Source: Streptomyces sp. SID13726 (GTDB taxonomy: Bacteria > Actinomycetota > Actinomycetes > Streptomycetales > Streptomycetaceae). Taken from it: a stretch of 64,000 bases of DNA. The notes below the pieces were generated by a model. That model worked only from the letters and a program-made list of their open reading frames with translations, was not told the origin of the DNA and searched no databases. Where the stretch lies: the NCBI RefSeq assembly GCF_010548375.1, contig NZ_JAAGLY010000003.1, forward strand, positions 558,001 through 622,000, read 5' to 3'. Position 1 is the first letter of the stretch, and each line of letters begins with the position of its first letter. Of this stretch, positions 17,651 to 25,785 are shown one piece after another. A program made the translations under genes and the position numbers.

Positions 17651-18087
17651 GCCGAGAGAAGGGCCCGCCGCTCCGCCTCATCCCGGCGCAACAACTCCCC
17701 TGTGCTCCTCCCCGGGCCGACCACCGATACGGATACCGCGTACACGACCAGCTTGCCGAACGCCCTCGCCCAGAGCCGCTCCGCGTCCCCGGTCAGCGCG
17801 TCGGCACAAGCCGCCTCGACACCCGCCGGGCCGCCGGTCAGGGTTCGCTCCAGAGAAGCGGCGAAGAACAGCTCCGGCAGATCACGCTTGTCGCCAAGCC
17901 TCACGGGGTTCCGCATCTCGTCCAGTACCCCGATCGCCGCAGCCCCGGTCCTGATCACCGCCCGGAACAGGTATGGCGTGAGATACCCGGAGCGTGCGGC
18001 GAGCGCAGTTGAGCAGGAACCCGGACCTGCGGCGCGTCGCTCGGCGCCTGCCCCGCCACGCTGTGATCTCGTCCTCATGCCGTGCAC
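17587..18087 (-). CDS. Doubtful hypothetical protein overlapping the acyltransferase 3' end
   Basis: A 166-codon frame from a GTG at 18087 with AGGAG 7 nt upstream. Segments such as LPELFFAASLERTL and LLRRDEAERRALLSAQF look protein-like, but I recognise no family. The last ~64 nt overlap the end of the convergent acyltransferase gene. The frame stays open further upstream into the exonuclease gene, so a longer decayed gene is possible. The stretch 18088-18328 between this start and the exonuclease stop holds nothing else I can support. Treat as low-confidence coding. Confidence 0.3.
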   Translation of the reverse strand: MHGMRTRSQRGGAGAERRAAGPGSCSTALAARSGYLTPYLFRAVIRTGAAAIGVLDEMRNPVRLGDKRDLPELFFAASLERTLTGGPAGVEAACADALTGDAERLWARAFGKLVVYAVSVSVVGPGRSTGELLRRDEAERRALLSAQFSRRTPCRAGSGRWIPLGW

Positions 18088-18328
18088 GGGGTGCTCCTGG
18101 TGTGGGCCGTTCCGCAGAGAGAACGTCCCTGCCTCGGTGACCTGTGGATCCGCTTCGCCTTCGTCACGCCGGATCGCCAACAGCCCCCGGTCACGCGACG
18201 CATAGGCCGACCGCCACTCACCAGGCTCCCTGGATTCCCTCGCAGCCCACACCGTCCCCTCGCCGTCTGCAATGACACGTACGGGGATGGCTCGTTGGGG
18301 GGGCGACTCTGCCTGAGAGACCTTTCTG

Positions 18329-20173
18329 CTATTCCGCGACGTCGACGCCGTAGCCGCGAGCGAGATCGGCAAGGCCGTCGTCGTACCCCTGCCCGACGGC
18401 CCGCAGCCGCCAGCCCGCTCCCCTGCGGTACAACTCGGCGAGGATCATCGTGCGCTCCGTGGTGGCGGCGTCGAGAGTCGCTCGGGCGGTCGGAGCCGCG
18501 CCAATCCCGCACATGGCGGTGATCTCGATGGCCCCGACGTCAGCGAAGGTCGCGGCACCGTCGATCGCGGCCGCGATGACGACCCGGTGGACCTCCAGGG
18601 GCAGCCGCTCCAGGTCGACGGTGACGGCCTGCTCCGTCGGACTGTCCGTGGCGAGCCGCACGGTGCCGTCCGGGTGCTCGGGGGCGCCGTGGAAGACGAA
18701 GTCCTCGTCTCCTGCAACCTGTTCGCGCGCATCGACCGCGAAGGCGACAACGTCCACGTCACAAGCGGTCTGCTGACGCCACGCGGCGGCCACCGTCCAT
18801 GCCGTGCCGGTGTCGGACAGGTCGAGGACGGCTCCTCGGACCAGGACCACCGCCGTATCCGGCCGGTCTGCGACCGCGTTCTGTACCGATGCGGACATCG
18901 GCGGTGTCGTGGGCGAGAGCAGCCAGCCGGCGTCGTGCACGCGCAGGCCGAGGGCCGCGACACGACTCATGCGCCGGTCGGCTTCGCCTCCGGGCAGCAC
19001 GACGACGTCGGAGACGCCGGCGGAGAGGTTCACCGCCGCGGAGGCGCCCAGGGCGACCGCACGCGCGCGTGCCTCTACGGCCTCGTCGTGGGTGCCGCCC
19101 AGGACCAGGACCCTGCGCCCTGTGAGCGGCCGATCCTCCACACCAGCGGATTCCGTCGGTGGGGCAGTCCGCTGTACGGGGACAGCGGACGTCGACGCAG
19201 GCAGTGCGCAGGGCACATCGCCGGACGTCTCCGCAGCGGCACGCCGACGGGCGGCGCCCTTGGACTTGCCGGGCTGCACCGTCTCCAGCAGTCGCAGGTA
19301 CGTCGGCTCATCCACGAGGGGGACACCTGCGCCCTCAGCGCGCTTCAGCTTGACAGTTCCGGTCCCGAGGTCGTTGGTGACGACGACGCTGGTCTGGCCA
19401 CTCACCGAGGTCATGATGTTCAGCCCGGCCGCCACCGAGCGGGCGATGAGTTCCTCACGAGAGATCCGGGTGTCCCCGGTGATGGCGACCTTCATTCCCT
19501 GTACCAGCGGCTCACCCGACTCAAGACGACCCGGATTGCGGTACGCACAGGGAGACTTGGGAACGTACGGCCTGTAGTCCTGGCGAGGTGGACATTCCAG
19601 GAGCGGCAAGGCCAGGCCAAGTTGCCCGGCCGCGCTCAGCGAACCGCGCAGGATGCCGGAGAGCACCCGTACGTCGTCCTGCGCATCGTGGGCCTTCTCC
19701 TGGAGCACACCGTAGTGCGCGGCGAGCGTGCCCAGCTTGAGATCGGGCGTCGGGGGACCGACCAGGCGGTTGAGGGCCAGCGTGCACAGACGTCTGCCGA
19801 CCGGGACCCAGGAGCGGGCGTGGGCGAACTCGTGGGCAAGGAAGTCGTAGTCGAACTGTGCGTTGTGCGCGACCAGGACGCGGCTGCTGAGCAGCGCCCC
19901 CACCTGAGGCGCGATCTCATCGAAGGTGGGCGCGCCGGCAAGCCGGTCGAGGGTGAGCCCGTGGATGTGCACGGGGCCGGGATCGCACCCGGGGTTGAGC
20001 AGAGTGGCGAACTCGCCGGTCTGGTTGCCCTGAGCGTCCAGCGTGAGGATCGCGAGAGAAAGGACACGGTCCCGACCGGGTCTCAACCCGGAGGTCTCCA
20101 CGTCCACCAACGCCCAGTCATGGAAGTAGTCGGGCAAGGCGGGCCACTTCGGGCTCGACGGCGACAGGACCAT
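18329..20173 (-). CDS. DEDDh exonuclease - BRCT - BRCT-like - TerD multidomain protein
   Basis: 614 residues with an unusual architecture. Residues ~20-180 are a DnaQ-like 3'-5' exonuclease: ALVDVETSG (Asp24, Glu26), VLVAHNAQFDYDFLAHE and the His/Asp motif HDAQDDVR. Residues ~225-305 form a BRCT domain (MKVAITGDTRISREELIARS). A second BRCT-like segment starts LTGRRVLVLGG. The C-terminal ~180 residues are a TerD domain with DVDVVAFAVDAREQVAGDEDFVF, the calcium-binding Asp/Glu pattern of tellurite-resistance proteins. The start MVLSPSS follows GGGGAG by about 6 nt. It is probably a DNA-damage or stress nuclease of the Ter system; no other ter genes are in the window. Confidence 0.88.
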   Translation of the reverse strand: MVLSPSSPKWPALPDYFHDWALVDVETSGLRPGRDRVLSLAILTLDAQGNQTGEFATLLNPGCDPGPVHIHGLTLDRLAGAPTFDEIAPQVGALLSSRVLVAHNAQFDYDFLAHEFAHARSWVPVGRRLCTLALNRLVGPPTPDLKLGTLAAHYGVLQEKAHDAQDDVRVLSGILRGSLSAAGQLGLALPLLECPPRQDYRPYVPKSPCAYRNPGRLESGEPLVQGMKVAITGDTRISREELIARSVAAGLNIMTSVSGQTSVVVTNDLGTGTVKLKRAEGAGVPLVDEPTYLRLLETVQPGKSKGAARRRAAAETSGDVPCALPASTSAVPVQRTAPPTESAGVEDRPLTGRRVLVLGGTHDEAVEARARAVALGASAAVNLSAGVSDVVVLPGGEADRRMSRVAALGLRVHDAGWLLSPTTPPMSASVQNAVADRPDTAVVLVRGAVLDLSDTGTAWTVAAAWRQQTACDVDVVAFAVDAREQVAGDEDFVFHGAPEHPDGTVRLATDSPTEQAVTVDLERLPLEVHRVVIAAAIDGAATFADVGAIEITAMCGIGAAPTARATLDAATTERTMILAELYRRGAGWRLRAVGQGYDDGLADLARGYGVDVAE

Positions 20174-20228
20174 ACGAGGCTCCCCTCCCCCGGGCGCGGC
20201 AGTCGGCACACAGCCTTCACGCCGGTGA

Positions 20229-20426
20229 TCAAGTGGTGGGATTTTCGCACGCCCCGGACGCAGTTCGTGGCGGGTTCGTCACGGAGTGCCAGGGGCTGCT
20301 CCTGAACCGCCGGGCCACCTCCCTGTCATTGACCCCTTCCTCGATCAAGTCCGCTGCTGCGAACCGAACTTGCTCACACCGGGCCCGCTCCTCGGCCGCC
20401 AGCCCGCCACCCTCGGGATACCCCAT
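20229..20426 (-). pseudogene. IS630-type transposase N-terminal fragment
   Basis: A 65-codon frame starting [20 protein letters not shown] and continuing with DREVARRFR. This strongly resembles the N-terminal helix-turn-helix of IS630-family transposases (family pattern M-x-Y-P-x-G-G-G-L then VARRxRVS). After about residue 42 the similarity stops and the DDE catalytic part is absent, so it is a relic. It marks the left edge of the iron island. Terminal inverted repeats were not found by eye. Confidence 0.6.
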
Positions 20427-20628
20427 CCCTCCGACCCAGCACAGACATCACGACCCGACGCAACCCGCACCGGTAAAGATTCTTCATCAGTGCCGATCAC
20501 CTTGCCAGAGCCGGCAGCCACCGCCCCGCGGCAACAGGTGATGAGCGGTCAACCGGGGGAGTTGATGTCCAGCCGACCCACCTCTAGCCTCACTTAGGTA
20601 ACCCTAACTTCGCCAGGGCGGTGATCAT
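20427..20628. other. Intergenic stretch before the methyltransferase gene
   Basis: With the relic, the 455-nt gap from 20174 to 20628 has no complete gene. The right part is AT-richer and contains the iron box at 20594-20607 and presumably the methyltransferase promoter. No other structure is apparent. Confidence 0.5.
20594..20607 (+). promoter_or_regulatory. DmdR/IdeR-type iron box upstream of the LCMT methyltransferase
   Basis: TTAGG at 20594-20598 and CCTAA at 20603-20607 form an inverted repeat with a 4-nt centre. The resulting core, TTAGGTAACCCTAA, fits the actinobacterial iron-box consensus (TTAGGTTAG then CTAACCTAA). It ends 21 nt before the GTG start, an ideal position for iron-dependent repression. 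Confidence 0.75.
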
Positions 20629-21453
20629 GTGACCAAGGAGAGCGTGCGGCTGGGCACTGTGCAGGAGACACTGCTCATTCCGCTGTACGGGCGAGCGCTC
20701 GACGCGCGGGCCCGCCACCCGGTCCTGAGGGACGACGCGGCATGCGGCATGGTCGAGAGGATCGACTACGACTTCGCCAAGTTCCGCGGCCCTTCCCTCG
20801 GCGGCTCCGTACTGCGCAGTGCGATCTTCGACGGGTGGGTCAGACGGTTCCTGGCCGAACACCCCGACGGCACCGTGATCGAACTCGGAGCAGGACTCAG
20901 CACCCGTTCGCTCCGCCTCGACAACGGGCGGGCGCGCTGGTTCGACCTCGATCTGCCGGACACCGTCCAGTTGCGGCGGCGGTTCTTCACCGACTCCGAG
21001 CGGACCACGACTCTCGCGGCCTCGGTACTGGACACCAACTGGTTCGAACAGGTCGCGCGGACCGGCGGGCCGTACTTCTTTGTCAGCGAGGCCGTGCTCC
21101 TCTACCTCGACGAGGAACAGGTCCGCTCCGTCGTACGGGCTCTGGCGGACCGCTTCCCCGGGGCCGGCCTGAGCTTCGACACCGGCGGCGGCGCCATGAT
21201 GCGCAACCAGGACCGCAACCCGGTGTTCAAGACCGTCGACGCGCGGATGACCTGGACCTGTGACGATCCGAAGACCCTGGAGGACTGGGGGCTGCGGTTG
21301 CGCGAGAGCAGGACATTCGCCACGGCGCAGCCGGACGTGGCCCGTACCTGGCCATGGCGCCACCGTTACGGCATGCCCCTGCTGGCGCGCCTGGTCCCGC
21401 CCGCCGTCAACTCGTACCGGATGAACCTCTTCACGCTGGAGAAAGGTCAGTGA
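20629..21453 (+). CDS. Class I SAM-dependent methyltransferase (LCMT/TcmP-like family)
   Basis: 274 residues. The SAM-binding motif ELGAGLSTR is at 85-93, the acidic post-I strand is RWFDLDLPD, and FVSEAVLLYLDEEQVRSVV matches the leucine-carboxyl/TcmP-type O-methyltransferase family, which methylates carboxyl or hydroxyl groups. The GTG start is supported by an upstream GGGCGG-rich ribosome region and by the iron box. Placement under iron control next to a siderophore uptake operon suggests it modifies a siderophore or its breakdown product (inference). Its end overlaps the GTG of a decayed hydrolase gene (GTGA). Confidence 0.88.
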   Translation: MTKESVRLGTVQETLLIPLYGRALDARARHPVLRDDAACGMVERIDYDFAKFRGPSLGGSVLRSAIFDGWVRRFLAEHPDGTVIELGAGLSTRSLRLDNGRARWFDLDLPDTVQLRRRFFTDSERTTTLAASVLDTNWFEQVARTGGPYFFVSEAVLLYLDEEQVRSVVRALADRFPGAGLSFDTGGGAMMRNQDRNPVFKTVDARMTWTCDDPKTLEDWGLRLRESRTFATAQPDVARTWPWRHRYGMPLLARLVPPAVNSYRMNLFTLEKGQ

Positions 21454-22105
21454 CCGCGCCCGTCCGCAAAGCGCGTGTGCGGGGCTCCCCTGACTGGATG
21501 CCCATGCCTGACGGACGGTGGCTCTACGCGATGGTCCGGCCCGGACCACGACTGGACGGTCCGACCGGCGTGTTCGAGGCCGGGGCCGGTGCGGGCAGGT
21601 CCTCGTGGGCCCTGGTGCAGTCGTCCGTCGCGCCCCATGCCCGGACCCGTCGCCAATGACCGCTCCGGCCCCTTCCTCCTTGTCGGGCACGGCGCGGGCG
21701 GCTCGCTGGACCGGCTCGCCGCCGCACGCGCGCCCCGACGGATCGCCGGCCTGGTCCGGGTGGACCCCACCGACGAGACCGGCGATGTACCGTTCGCCGG
21801 CCGGTTCCGGCGGAGGGAGCGCATCGTCCTCAACCTCGGCGGCGCCGCCACCCTAAGCTGCTGGGTGCCCTGTTCCGCGGCGAGGCACCGCCGGACACCG
21901 GTGGCATCCCGGTCACCGTGAGCTCCGGCGGCCTACCGGAGACGGCATGGGCAACGCCGTGTGCGCCGCGACGAACACCTTCCGTGCCCATCGAGCCGGC
22001 CAGGGCGAAAGGCAGACACGTGATCGCGAGAAGGTCGGGCCACTCGTGCCACTGACCGAACCCGAGGTCGTCGTCCGCGAGATCGTGGCCCTACTGCCCG
22101 GCTGA
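21450..22105 (+). pseudogene. Frameshifted, internally deleted alpha/beta hydrolase
   Basis: The frame begins at a GTG overlapping the methyltransferase stop and reads SPDWMPMPDGRWLYAMVRPG then VFEAGAGAGRSSWALVQ, an alpha/beta hydrolase start. It stops at 21657-21659. Homology resumes in another frame (FLLVGHGAGGSLDRLAAARA, GLVRVDPTDE), shifts again (GGIPVTVSSGG, GRHVIARRSGH) and ends as VVVREIVALLPG before the TGA at 22103. The region between the oxyanion and nucleophile strands is deleted, and the nucleophile elbow reads GHGAGG instead of GHSAGG, so the catalytic serine is lost. Clearly inactive. It was presumably once co-transcribed with the methyltransferase. The next 180 nt show nothing. 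Confidence 0.8.
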
Positions 22106-22285
22106 GGTACGACGTGCTCCACGCCCCGGACACTGTCCATCACGCGCAAGCACCCCTGCCCGAACAACACTCGTCCGAGCCGATGAAAGGCCAGGTGGCA
22201 ATGGGCCGGGCCTGGATCGGGCTCCGCCGCCCAGCCGACGCGCCCTGTGGCTGCTCCGTTGCCCGAAGACGGTCCGGCGCCGCCT

Positions 22286-24049
22286 TCACCTGTTCGTGCC
22301 GATGTGCTGCCCGGCTTGCCACACCGCCCACAGCCGGGCGTATGTGCCGTCGGCGGCGAGGAGTTCGCCGTGGGTGCCGATCTCGGTGACGCGGCCGGCG
22401 TCCATGACCACGATCCGTTCGCACGTGGCGGCCTGGGAGAGCCGGTGAGCGATCACGATGCCGGTCCGGCCGGCAAGGACCGCTTCCGACGCACGATCGA
22501 GCCGCCCGGCATGGGCGGAACCGGCCTCGGCGGTGGCTTCGTCGAGGATCGCCAACTCCGGGTCGGCGAGCAGCAGCCGGGCGAGGGCGAGCTGTTGCGC
22601 CTGTGCCTCGGTGAGCGGGTGTCCGCCGGTGCCGACCACCGTGTCGAGAGCATCCGCCGACAGGTCCAGCAGATCGGCCGCGCCGATGGTTTCGAGCGCG
22701 GCGCGGATCTCGCGGTCGGTGGCGTCGGGGGCGGCTAGCGTGAGGTTCTCTCTCAACGTCCCGGCGAACACGTGTACTTCCTGGGTGATCACCGCGGTGC
22801 GACAGGGACGGGTCACTGTCCCGGCGTCAGGTCGGTGAACGCCCGCGATCACGGCGGCGAGCGTGGTCTTCCCCGCCCCGGACGGGCCGACGATCGCGAG
22901 GTGCTGACCGGCGGGGATGTGGAGGCCGATGTCGTCGAGCGCGAGTGGACCGGCGCCGTAGCGGAACGCGACCTCGCGGAGCCGGACGGCGGTGGCTGTC
23001 CTGGCCGGGTCCGCCGGCCTCGTCGACGCGTCGACCGTGTCCACCGTCGGGATCGTGACGACTCCGATCATGCGGCTCAGCGAGGCGAGAGCCGACTGAA
23101 GGGTGTCGATGACGAACAGCAGCTGATTGACCGGCCCCAGCAGGCGCAGCACGAACAGCATGGCGGTGGTGGCACCGCCGACGGTTGAGGATCCGCGGTC
23201 GATCAGGACGAATCCGACGACGAGCACGGCGGCCAGGCTCAGGCATTCGCCGAGGTTGAGCCGGGCGTTGAGCATGCTCTGCACGGTGCGTGCCCGCAGC
23301 GACTGCACCGCGACGCCCCAGGAGTCCGACATCACGGCGCGATGGCGTCGCTCGGCGAGCCCGAAGCCGAGCACGGTGGCGTACCCGCGCTGGGACTCGA
23401 GGATCTGCTGCGCACGCCCGCTCATCGCCGCACGCTCGGCCCGGTACACCCGGGGCCCGGTGCGCAGGTACCACCGCATGGCGAGCGCGTAGACGGGCAG
23501 TACGACCACGAACGCGACCGTATAGGGCCATTCCAGTGCCGCCAGCCCGCCCAGCGACACGACGATGGTGAACGCGGTGACGGTGAGTGCGGGGATCACT
23601 GTGGGGGCGGCATCGGCGACGGCGGTGACGTCGTCGCTGGACCGGGATATCAGGTCCCCCGTACCGGCGCGCTCGACGAGGTGCTGCGGGAGGGTCATGG
23701 CGCGGCTCACCAGCCGCTCGCGCAGTGCGGCGAGGACGGTGTGGTAGACGCGGGTGGCGAGCACGATCGCCACCGCGGTGCCTGCGGCGCCGAGGACGCC
23801 CGAGAGCGCCATGACGACCGTGACCGTCAGGACGGTGCCGAGATCCGCGGTGCCCGTCTGCACCCGGTCGACGAGGTATCCGATCGCCACCGGCGGGATC
23901 AGGTCGACGGCGGTGCTGACGATCCCGACCATACCGACGGCGGCGAGCCGGAGCCGGTGTCCGCGGCTGAGTCTCAGGACCTCCCTGGCCGTCGCCCGGC
24001 CGCCCGCGACGGGCAGCGCGTGCCCGGTCGTAGCGGATGCCTCGCTCAT
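22286..24049 (-). CDS. Exporter-fold ABC half-transporter with canonical ATP site (TMD-NBD)
   Basis: 587 residues. Residues ~25-330 are the membrane domain with about six helices (first VGMVGIVSTAVDLIPPVAIGYL). The C-terminal NBD has Walker A GPSGAGKT at 388-395, Walker B LAILDEAT at 499-506 with catalytic Glu504, and H-loop His535. The signature motif is degenerate: LTEAQ (479-483) replaces LSGGQ. The gene overlaps the preceding half-transporter gene by ATGA, so the two are co-translated and should form a heterodimer. As the last gene of an iron-boxed siderophore operon, it probably moves a siderophore, like YbtPQ or IrtAB, although export is possible. Confidence 0.9.
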   Translation of the reverse strand: MSEASATTGHALPVAGGRATAREVLRLSRGHRLRLAAVGMVGIVSTAVDLIPPVAIGYLVDRVQTGTADLGTVLTVTVVMALSGVLGAAGTAVAIVLATRVYHTVLAALRERLVSRAMTLPQHLVERAGTGDLISRSSDDVTAVADAAPTVIPALTVTAFTIVVSLGGLAALEWPYTVAFVVVLPVYALAMRWYLRTGPRVYRAERAAMSGRAQQILESQRGYATVLGFGLAERRHRAVMSDSWGVAVQSLRARTVQSMLNARLNLGECLSLAAVLVVGFVLIDRGSSTVGGATTAMLFVLRLLGPVNQLLFVIDTLQSALASLSRMIGVVTIPTVDTVDASTRPADPARTATAVRLREVAFRYGAGPLALDDIGLHIPAGQHLAIVGPSGAGKTTLAAVIAGVHRPDAGTVTRPCRTAVITQEVHVFAGTLRENLTLAAPDATDREIRAALETIGAADLLDLSADALDTVVGTGGHPLTEAQAQQLALARLLLADPELAILDEATAEAGSAHAGRLDRASEAVLAGRTGIVIAHRLSQAATCERIVVMDAGRVTEIGTHGELLAADGTYARLWAVWQAGQHIGTNR

Positions 24050-25785
24050 CCCACCGTCCTTCCGTGCACGGGTGCGTCCGCCAACAGGTCGACGACGCGG
24101 TCGCAGCGTCCGAGCAGCACCGGGGACGAGGCGATCAGCAGCGTCGAGCGGCCTGTCCGGGAGCCGCGCAGACGCACCGCGATCGTGTGTTCGGTGACCG
24201 GGTCCACCGCCGTGGTCGGATCGTGCAGCACGAGTACCGGCGCATCGCTCGCCAGCGCGCGGGCGAGCGCGATCCGCTGGCGCTGGCCGCCGGAGAGGCG
24301 GTTGCCGTCCTCGCCGACCGGGAGGTCGAGATCGGCGGCGAAGTCGCCGCACGCTGCGGCTCGCAACGCACCATCGACCAACTCGGGCGCGCCGGCGCCG
24401 AGATTGTCGCGGATCGTTCCGCTGAACAGTGTGGCCCGGTGCGGCGCGACCGTGACCCGCGAGCGGTACTCCTCCGCGGTCAACTCCCGCGCCGGGAGTC
24501 CGTCGAGCCGCGCCTCCACCTCGCCGCCGGCCCGCGGGTCCAGCAGGGCCCGGGCGATGCGGGCGGCGGTCCGATCGTCGGCGCGCACTCCCACGAGTTC
24601 TCCGGGGTCCACGCGGATCGTCGTACCCTGCGCGGACACCTCCACCACCGGCAGCCTCGCGACCTCTGCCCCTGCCCTGTCGTCCGGCCCGGGGCTCTCA
24701 CCGCCGTTGCCACGCAGCACGTCGATGACGCGCACGGACGCGGCGCGGGCTCCGGCGAGGTTGGGAATGGAGGCGCTCGCGATCGACTGGATCTGCGGCA
24801 GCAGCGCCTGGGTGAGGCCGACGGCGGCGATCAGCTCGCCGATGCTGAGCCGCCCGTCCACGGCGAACCAGCCCGCGAGCCCCATCACCGCGGCGACGAA
24901 CGTGCCGCTGACCGCACCCGAGCCGGCGAGGAACCTCCCCAGCAGTCCCGCGTTGCGCCTGGCCCCGACGAGGGTCTCCTGGCTCGCCTGCCGGTACCTC
25001 CTGGTCGCCTCGGTCTCGGCGCGTATGCCCTTGACCACCCGGTAGCCGGCGACCAGATCGGTGGCCCGCCCTACCGTGGACGCCAAGAGCTCCTGGTACA
25101 CCCGGGTGTCCCGGGAGAGCCGCTCGCTGAGCACGCCCATCAGCCACACTGCGGCAGGCGCCCCCAGCAGCACCACCATCCCGAGCAGCCAGTGCGTCGC
25201 CAGCAGCGACACGGCGATGAAGCCGATGGCCGCGATCCTGGAGACCGGCAGGATCACCAGGATCACCGCGTTGGCCAGGCGGGCGACGTCGCTGGTCATC
25301 ACCGAGACGACGCTGCCGTCCGGCGCCCGGGCCGCGCCGCCGACCGGATGCAGTACGGCGGTCGAGAGGGTGCTCCGCAGCCGGTGTTGCACCAACTGCA
25401 CCGCATACGAGGTCAGCCGGTTCGCCAGCTTCGCCGCCATCGTCAACGCGACGTACAGGGCGATCAGCACGCCGAGCCACAGCACCAGCTGCCCCGCGTT
25501 CCCGGTCGCCAGCGCCCGGTCGATGGCCACCCCCATCACCACGGGGACCGCCGACTCGCCAACCTGCCACACGACCGCAAACAGCATGCCGGGAACGGTG
25601 ACGCGCTTCACCGAGAAGATCACCCGCAGCAGGAACCGACCCGGCGTGAGCCCCGCCCCGGCGTCGAAGGGAGGAGCCTCGGTCGGTTCGGGAGGCGCCT
25701 GGAGCAGCACGGGCAGCCGGCGGGTCAGAGGTCCTCGCCCCAGTCCCGCGGTGTCGGCGCCCGGGAAACGCGAAGAGTCCCTCAC
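24046..25785 (-). CDS. Exporter-fold ABC half-transporter with degenerate ATP site (TMD-NBD)
   Basis: 579 residues from a GTG that overlaps the esterase stop (GTGA). Membrane helices occupy ~60-325. The NBD keeps a perfect LSGGQ signature (497-501) but every nucleotide-site motif is broken: the Walker A position (~399-408) reads GVRADDRTAA without the GxxGxGK loop, Walker B is VLVLHDPT with Pro523 in place of the catalytic Glu, and the switch histidine is replaced in IASS. It therefore cannot bind ATP normally by itself. Paired with the neighbouring subunit, its LSGGQ completes one functional ATP site. This is the asymmetric layout of heterodimeric ABC transporters. Confidence 0.88.
   Translation of the reverse strand: MRDSSRFPGADTAGLGRGPLTRRLPVLLQAPPEPTEAPPFDAGAGLTPGRFLLRVIFSVKRVTVPGMLFAVVWQVGESAVPVVMGVAIDRALATGNAGQLVLWLGVLIALYVALTMAAKLANRLTSYAVQLVQHRLRSTLSTAVLHPVGGAARAPDGSVVSVMTSDVARLANAVILVILPVSRIAAIGFIAVSLLATHWLLGMVVLLGAPAAVWLMGVLSERLSRDTRVYQELLASTVGRATDLVAGYRVVKGIRAETEATRRYRQASQETLVGARRNAGLLGRFLAGSGAVSGTFVAAVMGLAGWFAVDGRLSIGELIAAVGLTQALLPQIQSIASASIPNLAGARAASVRVIDVLRGNGGESPGPDDRAGAEVARLPVVEVSAQGTTIRVDPGELVGVRADDRTAARIARALLDPRAGGEVEARLDGLPARELTAEEYRSRVTVAPHRATLFSGTIRDNLGAGAPELVDGALRAAACGDFAADLDLPVGEDGNRLSGGQRQRIALARALASDAPVLVLHDPTTAVDPVTEHTIAVRLRGSRTGRSTLLIASSPVLLGRCDRVVDLLADAPVHGRTVG

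Noticed and set aside
17702..18205. A plus-strand frame opposite the doubtful hypothetical gene
   Set aside because: Ser/Ala/Pro-rich with no motif or ribosome site; the minus-strand frame is a better, though still weak, candidate.
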